Of a stretch of DNA of 64,000 nt, positions 28,237 through 36,074 are shown in pieces. The notes beneath the pieces are model-generated. The model saw nothing but the letters and a program-made list of their open reading frames with translations. It made no database searches and was not told where the DNA came from. Source of the DNA: Streptomyces sp. NK08204 (GTDB lineage: Bacteria > Actinomycetota > Actinomycetes > Streptomycetales > Streptomycetaceae); the NCBI RefSeq assembly GCF_020400585.1, contig NZ_JAINVF010000004.1:248001-312000 (forward strand), read 5' to 3'. The translations under genes and the position numbers were made by a program. Every line of letters starts with the position of its first letter. The first letter of the stretch is position 1.

Positions 28237-29079
28237 ATGAGTACGTCCGCAGACCTGTCCCGCTTCTCCATCAACCAGATGACGGTGAAACAGCTCTCGC
28301 TCCCCGAACTGGTGGAGACCTGCGTGCAGCTGGGAGTCCCCGGCGTCGGCCTGTGGCGGCAGCCCGTGCAGCGGTACGGCGTCGAGGCAGCCGCCCAGCT
28401 CGTACGCGACGCGGGCCTTACGGTGACGACGCTGTGCCGGGGAGGCTTCCTCACGGCGACGGACCCCGTCGAGCGGATGGAGGCGCTCGGCGACAACCAC
28501 GCGGCGATCGAGGAGGCCGCCACGCTCGGCGCGGACACACTGGTCCTGGTCTGCGGCGGACTCCCTTTCGACAGCAGGGACCTGCACGGCGCCCGCGAGC
28601 GCGTCGCGGACGCGCTGTCCGTCCTCGCCCCGTACGCCGCCGAGTGGGGCGTACGCCTGGCCATCGAGGCCCTGCACCCCGTGTACGCGGCCGACCGTTC
28701 CGTGGTCTCCACCCTCGCCCAGGCCCTCGACCTCGCGGAACGCTTCCCCGCGGAGCAGGTCGGGGTCACCGTCGACACGTACCACGTCTGGTGGGACGAC
28801 CAGGCCCCGGCCCAGATCGCCCGCGCGGGCGCGTCGGGCCGCCTCCATGCCGTCCAACTGGCCGACTGGACCACTGCGTTGCCGGAGGGCGTCCGCAACG
28901 GGCGCGGTCAGCTGGGGGACGGCGTGATCGACATGCGGGAGTGGCGGGGGTGCGTGGAAGCCGCCGGCTACACCGGTCTGATCGAAGTCGAGGTGTCCAA
29001 CGAGGAGTTGTGGGCCCGTGATGGCCGCGAGGTGCTGGCGCAGACCGCTGAGCGCTTCATCGCACATGTGATCAAATGA
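28237..29079 (+). CDS. Sugar phosphate isomerase/epimerase-like TIM barrel
   Basis: 280-residue xylose isomerase-like barrel. Visible: FSINQMTVKQLSLPELVE start, GVGLWRQPVQRYG, VLVCGGLPFDSRDLHGA, IEALHPVYAADRS (metal Glu), VTVDTYHVWWDDQ (Asp/His ligands), AVQLADWT and LIEVEVSNEELW. It is distinct from the 25894 protein, so the locus has two different isomerases. ATG 28237 has GGGGTGA just upstream. It runs into a small conserved gene 4 bases after its stop and is probably regulated by the divergent LacI protein. Confidence 0.88.
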   Translation: MSTSADLSRFSINQMTVKQLSLPELVETCVQLGVPGVGLWRQPVQRYGVEAAAQLVRDAGLTVTTLCRGGFLTATDPVERMEALGDNHAAIEEAATLGADTLVLVCGGLPFDSRDLHGARERVADALSVLAPYAAEWGVRLAIEALHPVYAADRSVVSTLAQALDLAERFPAEQVGVTVDTYHVWWDDQAPAQIARAGASGRLHAVQLADWTTALPEGVRNGRGQLGDGVIDMREWRGCVEAAGYTGLIEVEVSNEELWARDGREVLAQTAERFIAHVIK

Positions 29080-29083
29080 GTGT

Positions 29084-29608
29084 ATGACCGACACGATCAC
29101 CTCGTTGGGCCCGCTGGAGCGGACCGACGGCCGCTGGGTGCTGGGGGACGTCCGGCGGACGGACGGCTTCTGGGCGGAGTTCCGCGAGGACGGGTTGCAC
29201 CAGCACGAGCCGGGCACCGACGGGCAGCTGATTCCCTGGTCCAGGATCATGCTGGGCGTGCGCCTCACCCTGGGGACGAAGTACCCGTACCAGGGACACG
29301 GGTTCGGGTTGTCCGACATCCTGCCGGGTCCCCGGAAGGGGCGCGACAGCGGCTATCTGCACATGACCCTCCGCCACCCGTACGAGGACCGGATCCTCCG
29401 TTTCAGCTGCCACCCCCAGTCGTACCGTGCCACCGACGTACTGCTGCTCGAGGCGCTGCTGACGCAGGCCGTGCAGGAGCAGGAGGTGCACCGGCTCGCC
29501 GACGCGGACCGGGTGGGCCGCATGGTCGCCCACCTGGCTCCGCTGAGGGCCCGGACGACCGGGGCCGTCAGGAGGGCGGTGACCGAGGCGTGGCAGGCGG
29601 CGGCCTGA
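29084..29608 (+). CDS. Conserved hypothetical protein
   Basis: 174 residues, beginning 4 bases after the isomerase stop, so almost certainly co-transcribed. No signal peptide or membrane segment. Contains WVLGDVRRTDGFWAEF, IPWSRIMLGVRLTLG and FGLSDILPGPRKGRDSGYLH; the pattern is a compact beta-rich domain followed by helices rich in Arg/Ala. I do not recognise a family. Reading-frame bias and tight spacing support it as real. Confidence 0.75.
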   Translation: MTDTITSLGPLERTDGRWVLGDVRRTDGFWAEFREDGLHQHEPGTDGQLIPWSRIMLGVRLTLGTKYPYQGHGFGLSDILPGPRKGRDSGYLHMTLRHPYEDRILRFSCHPQSYRATDVLLLEALLTQAVQEQEVHRLADADRVGRMVAHLAPLRARTTGAVRRAVTEAWQAAA

Positions 29609-29611
29609 GCG

Positions 29612-29728
29612 TCAGCGCCCGAGGCGGCCCTCTTCGACGGCGGCCACGAACGACGCCCAGCCGACCACCGAGAAGACCTGCCACCGCCGACCCCATTCTG
29701 TGAGTGATTCGCCACAGAACGCAGTCAC
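29612..29728 (-). pseudogene. Possible DUF397 C-terminal remnant
   Basis: A minus-strand frame from GTG 29728 to TGA 29612 encodes 38 residues ending WASFVAAVEEGRLGR, preceded by RRWQVFSVVG. This resembles the C-terminus of DUF397 proteins (WAAFVAAVRDGEF-type endings), which are abundant in Streptomyces beside XRE regulators. The N-terminal part (WRKSSYS-type) is missing, so it may be a truncated relic. The identification rests on a short motif. Confidence 0.4.
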
Positions 29729-29808
29729 CGCAGGTGAGAAGGCAGGCTGACGCAGGCTGACGTGACAGATCTCCTCTCCCCGCCCGACGGGCTCCGTGTC
29801 CGACGGAG

Positions 29809-30087
29809 GTGATCGCGGGAAAACGCCTGCTGCCCTGGGCCGGTACGGAGGGCAAGCCCTGCTTTCTCGTGGGCGACGGCACGGGCTACGTCTCCCGTGT
29901 CGCGGAGCGGATCGAGAGCGTCCAGCTCGGGATGGCGGACGACCTTCTCCAGCACGCCGCCGAACTCCTCACGGAGCACCGCCTGACCGGCGAAGAGCTG
30001 CGCTGTCTCGTACAGCGGCTCACTGAGTCCCTGCGGGACGTCAAGCGGGTCGGGGAGAGCAGAGGTGCCCGGCTGCCGCGAGCGTGA
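29809..30087 (+). CDS. Small conserved actinobacterial protein
   Basis: 92 residues from GTG 29809. Sequence GKPCFLVGDGTGYVSRVAERIESVQLGMADDLLQHA followed by an amphipathic helical tail (ELRCLVQRLTESLRDVKRV). Proteins of this size and pattern are frequent near Streptomyces XRE/DUF397 regulatory genes, which fits the possible DUF397 remnant upstream; function unknown. No alternative start codon exists before the upstream stop at 29758. GGAG directly abuts the GTG, which is poor spacing. Confidence 0.6.
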   Translation: MIAGKRLLPWAGTEGKPCFLVGDGTGYVSRVAERIESVQLGMADDLLQHAAELLTEHRLTGEELRCLVQRLTESLRDVKRVGESRGARLPRA

Positions 30088-30124
30088 AGGGCGCCCGTCC
30101 TCCTCGCGGAGCCGGCGCCCGCTC

Positions 30125-30970
30125 CTACCGGAAGGCGGCCAGGTTGCGGGCGACCCACGCACCGAACGACCTCGCCGGACGGCCGAGGACGCTCTCCATG
30201 TCGGGGCTGACCGCCTGCTCGGCCCGGAGCGGGACGCCGAGGATGTCCAGGGTCCCGCCGATGACCTCCTCGGGCATGAACTCCGCCATGTGGGCGTGGG
30301 CCTGCTCGCGCGACAGTTCCACGAAGGCGACGTCCTCGCCCAGGGCCTGGGAGATCACCGCCGCCTGCCGGCGGGGGCTGACGGCCTCGGGTCCGGTCAG
30401 GTCGTACGTACGGCCCGCATGCCCGTCCCCGCGCAGCGCGGCGGCAGCCGCGGCGGCGATGTCGGCCGGGTCGACGACGGGCAGGGCCACGTCACCGAAC
30501 GGGGCGAAGACCGTGCGCCGGGTGCGGACGGACTCGGACCAGGCGAGGGCGTTGGAGGCGAACCCGCCGGGGCGCAGGATCGTGAAGCCCGCTCCGGACG
30601 CGCGCACGGCGGCCTCGTACTCGCGCAGGCGTGCGTGTGAAAAGGCCTGTGGCCGAGTGGAGTTGATCTGGGAGGAGAGCAGGACGATCCGCTTGACCCC
30701 GGCGTCCGTGGCGGCGTCGATCAGGGCGCCCGGACGTTCGCCGCGGCCGCTGAGTTCGCCGCCCAGCAGGATGAAGAAGGCGTCGGCACGCTCCAGGACC
30801 GGTCGCATGCCCGCGCTTTCCCCGACATCGGCCCGGGCGTGCCGGACCCCGGCCGGGAGCCCTTCGGGCCGCGGACGCCGCGAGACGGCCACGACGTCCT
30901 CGCCCGCCTCGGCCAGCAGCGGCACCAGGGTCCGCCCGATGTTGCCGGTAGCGCCTGTCACCACGATCAC
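30125..30970 (-). CDS. NAD(P)-binding NmrA/SDR-like reductase
   Basis: 281-residue atypical short-chain dehydrogenase. The N-terminal TGATGNIGR motif binds the dinucleotide; VKRIVLLSSQ and ILRPGGFASNAL follow, as in NmrA-like/quinone reductase proteins. The classical YxxxK pair is not evident, so it may act as a sensor or NAD(P)H-dependent reductase. GTG 30970 gives IVVTGATGNIG at the N-terminus. It is divergent from a TetR gene across 89 bases containing two palindromes, a standard repressor/target arrangement. Confidence 0.88.
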   Translation of the reverse strand: MIVVTGATGNIGRTLVPLLAEAGEDVVAVSRRPRPEGLPAGVRHARADVGESAGMRPVLERADAFFILLGGELSGRGERPGALIDAATDAGVKRIVLLSSQINSTRPQAFSHARLREYEAAVRASGAGFTILRPGGFASNALAWSESVRTRRTVFAPFGDVALPVVDPADIAAAAAAALRGDGHAGRTYDLTGPEAVSPRRQAAVISQALGEDVAFVELSREQAHAHMAEFMPEEVIGGTLDILGVPLRAEQAVSPDMESVLGRPARSFGAWVARNLAAFR

Positions 30971-30982
30971 GATGTGCCCCCA

Positions 30983-31069
30983 AGTGAGTTAGTTGACTGA
31001 CTTACTCGTTGCCCGGAACCGTAGCACGCCCCGTCCGGGCGCTGTCTATAGTGAGTCGGGTGACTGACT
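30983..31069. promoter_or_regulatory. Two TetR-type operators between reductase and TetR genes
   Basis: Operator 1, 30983-31006: AGTGAGTTAGT and ACTGACTTACT, inverted with 9 of 11 matches around a 2-base centre. Operator 2, 31050-31069: AGTGAGTC and GACTGACT, 7 of 8 matched, and it overlaps the TetR GTG start at 31060. Shared AGTNAGT/ACTNACT half-sites suggest one protein binds both, repressing the reductase and itself. Confidence 0.7.
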
Positions 31070-31662
31070 CAGCGAAGCCGCGGGCGCGGTCGACCGACAA
31101 GCGCCGACGGCTCACGGCCGCGGCGGCCAGGGTCCTGCACGAGCAGGGCGTCGAGCGCACCACCCTCGCCGACATCGCCCGCGAGGCCGATGTTCCCGTC
31201 GGAAACGTCTACTACTACTTCAAGACCAAGGACGAACTGGTCCTGGCGGCGCTCTCCGAGCACAGCGCCCACCTGGACGAATTCACCGGCCGGCTGGAGG
31301 AGTTGCCCGACCCCCGCGCCCGTCTCAAGGCCCTGGTCGAAGCCTGGGTCGACCAGCGTGAGGTCGCCGCCCGGCACGGCTGCCCCACCGGCACCCTGGC
31401 CGTCGAGCTCGACAAGCGCGCCGACGGCACCCTCGACACGGAGGCCGGCACGGTGATCCGGCGCCTGCTGGACTGGGCCGCACACCAGTTCCGCGCCCTC
31501 GGCCTGCCCGACCCGGACGACCTCGCCCTCACCCTGGTCTCCGGCTACCAGGGCATGTCACTCCTGGCCAACGCCCTGCGCGACCCGGACATCATGACCC
31601 GCGAGGGAGCCCGCCTCCTGCGCTGGCTCGATTCGCTGCGGGCCCCCGGCGAGCGGGCCTGA
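31060..31662 (+). CDS. TetR-family transcriptional regulator
   Basis: 200-residue TetR regulator with N-terminal DNA-binding domain (KRRRLTAAAARVLHEQGVERTTLADIA... PVGNVYYYFKTKDELV). GTG 31060 puts TDSAKPRARSTD at the N-terminus. An operator-like palindrome overlaps this start, implying autorepression. The divergent NmrA-like reductase gene is the obvious target. The ligand is unknown; such pairs often respond to electrophiles or quinones. Confidence 0.92.
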   Translation: MTDSAKPRARSTDKRRRLTAAAARVLHEQGVERTTLADIAREADVPVGNVYYYFKTKDELVLAALSEHSAHLDEFTGRLEELPDPRARLKALVEAWVDQREVAARHGCPTGTLAVELDKRADGTLDTEAGTVIRRLLDWAAHQFRALGLPDPDDLALTLVSGYQGMSLLANALRDPDIMTREGARLLRWLDSLRAPGERA

Positions 31663-31752
31663 CGGGAGCGGAACGGGACGGACGCCGGATCGCCATCCGA
31701 CGGAGGCCGGCTGTCGGTCCGGACTGTCAGTCGGCCCCGGTACCGTCGGATC

Positions 31753-34032
31753 ATGGCGCAACAGGCGGGGAACCCCACGGGCGAGCGGCGACTGGCCGTC
31801 CTCGAAGGCGTGCTCGAGCGGATCACGTACGCCAACGAGGAGAACGGCTACACGGTGGCCCGCGTCGACACCGGCAGAGGCGGCGGGGACCTCCTCACGG
31901 TGGTCGGCGCGCTGCTCGGCGCCCAGGTGGGGGAGTCGCTGCGCATGGAGGGGCGCTGGGGGTCGCATCCGCAGTACGGCAAGCAGTTCCACGTCGAGAA
32001 CTACACGACCGTGCTGCCCGCCACCGTGCAGGGCATCCGGCGCTACCTGGGCTCGGGTCTGGTCAAGGGGATCGGGCCCGTCTTCGCCGACCGGATCACC
32101 CAGCACTTCGGGCTGGACACGCTCAGGATCATCGAGGAGGAGCCCAAGCGGCTCGTCGAGGTGCCGGGGCTGGGGCCCAAGCGGACCAAGAAGATCGCCG
32201 ACGCCTGGGAGGAGCAGAAGGCGATCAAGGAAGTCATGCTCTTCCTTCAGACCGTCGAGGTGTCGACGTCCATCGCCGTCCGCATCTACAAGAAGTACGG
32301 TGACGCCTCGATCTCCGTCGTCAAAGACCACCCCTATCGCCTCGCCGCCGACGTCTGGGGCATCGGCTTCCTCACCGCCGACAAGATCGCGCAGTCGGTC
32401 GGCATCCCCCACGACAGCCCGGAGCGCGTGAAGGCCGGTCTGCAGTACGCGCTGTCCCAGTCCGCCGACCAGGGGCACTGCTACCTGCCCGAGGAGCGGC
32501 TCATCGCCGATGCGGTCAAGCTCCTCCAGGTCGACACCGGGCTGGTCATCGAGTGTCTCGCCGAGCTGGCCGAGCCGGGCGAGGACGGCGGGGAACCGGG
32601 TGTCGTACGGGAGAAGGTGCCGGGCCCGGAGGGCGGGGACGCGCAGGCCGTCACCGCCGTGTACCTGGTCCCCTTCCACCGTGCCGAGCTGTCCCTCTCC
32701 GCCCAGCTGCTGCGCCTGCTGCGCACCGGAGAAGAGCGGATGCCGGCCTTCCGGGACGTGGACTGGGGCAAGGCGTTCGGCTGGCTGCGCTCCCGTACCG
32801 GCGCCGACCTCGCCCCCGAGCAGGAGGCCGCCGTGAAGCTCGCGCTGACCGAGAAGGTCGCCGTGCTCACCGGCGGACCCGGCTGCGGCAAGTCCTTCAC
32901 GGTCCGCTCGATCGTGGAGCTGGCCCGCGCGAAGCAGGCCACCGTGCTGCTCGCCGCGCCCACCGGCCGTGCCGCCAAGCGGCTGGCCGAGCTGACCGGC
33001 GCCGAGGCGTCCACCGTGCACCGGCTGCTGGAGCTGAAACCGGGGGGCGACGCCGCCTATGACCGGGACCGTCCGCTCGACGCCGACCTGGTGGTGGTGG
33101 ACGAGGCCTCCATGCTCGACCTGCTGCTCGCCAACAAGCTGGTCAAGGCCGTGCCGCCGGGGGCCCACCTGCTGTTCGTCGGGGACGTGGACCAGCTGCC
33201 CAGCGTCGGAGCGGGCGAGGTGCTGCGGGACCTGCTCGCCGACGGCAGTCCGATCCCGTCGGTCCGGCTCACCCGGATCTTCCGGCAGGCCCAGCAGTCA
33301 GGTGTCGTCACCAACGCGCACCGCATCAACGCCGGGCAGCATCCGCTCACCGAAGGCATGAAGGACTTCTTCCTCTTCGTGGAGGACGACGCCGAGGCCG
33401 CCGGGCGGCTCACCGTGGACGTGGCCGCCCGGCGCATTCCGGCCAAGTTCGGGCTCGATCCGCGGCGGGACGTCCAGGTGCTCGCGCCCATGCACCGCGG
33501 CCCGGCCGGCGCCGGCACCCTCAACGGTCTGCTGCAGCAGGCCATCACGCCGGGGCGGCCCGACCTCCCGGAGAAGCGGTTCGGCGGCCGGGTCTTCCGT
33601 GTCGGCGACAAGGTGACGCAAATTCGCAACAATTACGACAAGGGGAACAACGGGGTCTTCAACGGCACCGTGGGCGTCGTCACCTCGCTCGATCCGGTCG
33701 ACCAGCGTCTGACGGTGCTGACGGACGAAGACGAGGAGGTTCCGTATGAATTCGACGAACTGGACGAACTGGCGCACGCCTACGCGGTGACCATCCACCG
33801 TTCACAGGGAAGTGAATATCCCGCCGTGGTGATCCCCGTCACCACCGGGGCATGGATGATGCTCCAGCGGAACCTGCTGTACACGGCGGTCACCCGGGCC
33901 AAGCGGCTGGTCGTCCTCGTCGGTTCACGCAGAGCGATCGGTCAGGCGGTGCGCACGGTGTCGGCCGGACGCCGCGGTACGGCGCTGGACTTCAGACTCA
34001 TCACGAAAAATGATCGATCAAATGAGTCGTAA
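31753..34032 (+). CDS. recD2: RecD2-type ATP-dependent DNA helicase
   Basis: 759-residue superfamily 1B 5'-3' helicase. The extended N-terminal region (helix-hairpin-helix around LVEVPGLGPKRTKKIADAW) marks RecD2 rather than RecBCD RecD. Helicase motifs: Walker A LTGGPGCGKSF ~375, Ia APTGRAAKRLAE, II VVDEASMLD, III LFVGDVDQLPSVGAG, IV MHRGPAGAGTLN, V/VI THRSQGSEYPAV-type YAVTIHRSQGSE and LLYTAVTRAKRL. It acts in DNA repair. Start ATG 31753. Confidence 0.95.
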   Translation: MAQQAGNPTGERRLAVLEGVLERITYANEENGYTVARVDTGRGGGDLLTVVGALLGAQVGESLRMEGRWGSHPQYGKQFHVENYTTVLPATVQGIRRYLGSGLVKGIGPVFADRITQHFGLDTLRIIEEEPKRLVEVPGLGPKRTKKIADAWEEQKAIKEVMLFLQTVEVSTSIAVRIYKKYGDASISVVKDHPYRLAADVWGIGFLTADKIAQSVGIPHDSPERVKAGLQYALSQSADQGHCYLPEERLIADAVKLLQVDTGLVIECLAELAEPGEDGGEPGVVREKVPGPEGGDAQAVTAVYLVPFHRAELSLSAQLLRLLRTGEERMPAFRDVDWGKAFGWLRSRTGADLAPEQEAAVKLALTEKVAVLTGGPGCGKSFTVRSIVELARAKQATVLLAAPTGRAAKRLAELTGAEASTVHRLLELKPGGDAAYDRDRPLDADLVVVDEASMLDLLLANKLVKAVPPGAHLLFVGDVDQLPSVGAGEVLRDLLADGSPIPSVRLTRIFRQAQQSGVVTNAHRINAGQHPLTEGMKDFFLFVEDDAEAAGRLTVDVAARRIPAKFGLDPRRDVQVLAPMHRGPAGAGTLNGLLQQAITPGRPDLPEKRFGGRVFRVGDKVTQIRNNYDKGNNGVFNGTVGVVTSLDPVDQRLTVLTDEDEEVPYEFDELDELAHAYAVTIHRSQGSEYPAVVIPVTTGAWMMLQRNLLYTAVTRAKRLVVLVGSRRAIGQAVRTVSAGRRGTALDFRLITKNDRSNES

Positions 34033-34086
34033 AGGTCACAGAGGCCTTCCAGACGGGGAGACGACGGGGCAGGATGGGCAGGCTGG

Positions 34087-34135
34087 CGGCACTGAGTGCC
34101 GTCAATAGGCCCAATGGTCGACCCCGAGTGCACTC
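34087..34135. promoter_or_regulatory. Hairpin and palindrome upstream of citrate synthase
   Basis: CGGCAC/GTGCCG (34087-34092 and 34096-34101) forms a 6-bp hairpin that could end the helicase transcript. GAGTGCACTC (34126-34135) is a perfect 10-bp palindrome in the citrate synthase promoter region; its regulator is unknown. Confidence 0.4.
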
Positions 34136-34210
34136 TCCTGAGCCAAATGGGGGATGGTAGAGACAGTCAGGGCACCTCGAAGATGAGGCACTACGTCGGT
34201 GAGGGAAGAC

Positions 34211-35500
34211 GTGAGCGACAACTCTGTAGTACTGCGGTACGGCGACGGCGAGTACACCTACCCGGTGGTTGACAGCACCGTCGGCGACAAGGGCTTCGAC
34301 ATCGGGAAGCTCCGCGCGCAGACCGGTCTGGTGACCCTGGACAGTGGGTACGGCAACACCGCCGCCTATAAATCCGCGATCACCTACCTCGACGGTGAGG
34401 CGGGCATTCTCCGCTACCGCGGCTACCCCATCGAGCAGCTGGCCGAGCGTTCCACCTTCCTCGAGGTGGCCTACCTGCTGATCAACGGAGAGCTGCCGAC
34501 CGTCGACGAGCTGACGACGTTCAAGAACGACATCACGCGGCACACCCTGCTGCACGAGGACGTCAAGAACTTCTACAAGGGCTTCCCCCGCGACGCCCAC
34601 CCGATGGCCATGCTGTCCTCGGTCGTCTCGGCGCTGTCCACGTTCTACCAGGACAGCCACAACCCGTTCGACGAGAAGCAGCGCAACCTCTCCACGATCC
34701 GTCTGCTCGCCAAGCTGCCGACGATCGCGGCGTACGCGTACAAGAAGTCGATCGGCCACCCGTTCGTCTACCCGAAGAACGACCTCGGCTACGTCGAGAA
34801 CTTCCTGCGCATGACCTTCTCGGTCCCGGCGGACGAGTATGAGCTGGACCCGGTCGTCGTCTCCGCGCTCGACAAGCTGCTGATCCTGCACGCGGACCAC
34901 GAGCAGAACTGCTCGACTTCCACCGTCCGCCTGGTGGGCTCCTCCCAGGCCAACATGTTCGCGTCGATCTCGGCCGGCATCAGCGCCCTGTGGGGCCCGC
35001 TGCATGGTGGCGCCAACCAGTCGGTGCTGGAGATGCTGGAGGGCATCCAGGCCGACGGCGGCAACGTCGACTCCTTCATCAGCAAGGTGAAGAACAAGGA
35101 GGACGGCGTCCGCCTGATGGGCTTCGGCCACCGGGTCTACAAGAGCTTCGACCCCCGCGCCAAGATCATCAAGGCTGCCGCGCACGACGTCCTCTCCGCG
35201 CTCGGCAAGTCCGACGAGCTGCTGGACATCGCGCTGAAGCTGGAGGAGCACGCGCTCTCCGACGACTACTTCGTCTCGCGCAACCTCTACCCGAACGTCG
35301 ACTTCTACACCGGCCTGATCTACCGCGCGATGGGCTTCCCGACCGAGATGTTCACGGTCCTCTTCGCCCTCGGCCGGCTGCCGGGCTGGATCGCCCAGTG
35401 GACCGAGATGATCAAGGAGCCGGGCTCCCGCATCGGCCGCCCGCGCCAGATCTACACCGGTGTCGTCGAGCGCGACTTCGTGCCGGTCGAGGAGCGCTGA
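34211..35500 (+). CDS. citA: Citrate synthase
   Basis: 429-residue type II citrate synthase condensing oxaloacetate with acetyl-CoA at the entry to the TCA cycle. Catalytic blocks are intact: LLILHADHEQNCSTSTVRLVGS (first His), GPLHGGANQSVLEML (active-site His loop), MGFGHRVYKSFDPRAKII (His) and VDFYTGLIYRAMGFP (catalytic Asp). GTG 34211 follows GAGGGA and gives SDNSVVLRYGDGEYTYPVV, the standard Streptomyces N-terminus. A terminator follows. Confidence 0.97.
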   Translation: MSDNSVVLRYGDGEYTYPVVDSTVGDKGFDIGKLRAQTGLVTLDSGYGNTAAYKSAITYLDGEAGILRYRGYPIEQLAERSTFLEVAYLLINGELPTVDELTTFKNDITRHTLLHEDVKNFYKGFPRDAHPMAMLSSVVSALSTFYQDSHNPFDEKQRNLSTIRLLAKLPTIAAYAYKKSIGHPFVYPKNDLGYVENFLRMTFSVPADEYELDPVVVSALDKLLILHADHEQNCSTSTVRLVGSSQANMFASISAGISALWGPLHGGANQSVLEMLEGIQADGGNVDSFISKVKNKEDGVRLMGFGHRVYKSFDPRAKIIKAAAHDVLSALGKSDELLDIALKLEEHALSDDYFVSRNLYPNVDFYTGLIYRAMGFPTEMFTVLFALGRLPGWIAQWTEMIKEPGSRIGRPRQIYTGVVERDFVPVEER

Positions 35501-36074
35501 CGTCTGCTGAGCGCTTGGGCCTGCCGGACCGGCAGGCCATGAGCCGTCAGTGGCGGGCGAAGAAGTGACAAGCGAAGAGCAGAAGGCGCCCTGAGACGCC
35601 GGTCCCCCCACGGGCCGACGGCCAGGGCGCCTCCCCATGTCCCGGTGCGGATTCCCCCCACGGGATCCGGCCGGGCGCTCGAGAGGACAGCGCCTGAATC
35701 GCTGTCTGAGCACAACGAGCTGACCCGCTGGGCTCCAATGATGCGGTGCGATCTGCCGGGACAGCGCACGCTGGGAGGGCCGCTCAAAGCTTCCCGGTGT
35801 ACGTGCCCCGGCAACGCATCTCCGAGGAAGTCCCCCAAGACATCCCCAGATGCCGGTGGGCGCCCCCCAAGACGCCGAACCGACATTGCCAACTTAGACC
35901 GTCGAACCCCTTCGATGGTTACGTTCGCATCACTGTGACGTGGGTCTCTTGCATGTGTCCCTTAAGTGCGCAAGAGCCCCGGTATGGCGATCGGGGTCCA
36001 AGCGTAGAGACAGTGCGCGAGCCTTGTGAAGAGCTTATGTGAGCCCTGCGCGGGACTCCAGGGGGGCTCCTCCT
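35501..36074. other. 574-base non-coding stretch
   Basis: Between citrate synthase and the convergent copA. It starts with a strong terminator (35518-35538). Near 35942-35980, GGGTCTCTTGC and GCAAGAGCCCC form a long imperfect hairpin that could end the copA message. No coding frame looks real. A small RNA cannot be excluded. Confidence 0.45.
35518..35538 (+). terminator. Citrate synthase terminator
   Basis: Perfect 9-bp stem GGCCTGCCG (35518-35526) / CGGCAGGCC (35530-35538) with a 3-base loop, 18 bases after the stop. No T-tract, as is common in Streptomyces. Confidence 0.85.

Noticed and set aside
28010..28240. 76-codon frame ahead of the second isomerase
   Set aside because: Overlaps the promoter region, no ribosome site, no similarity; likely chance.
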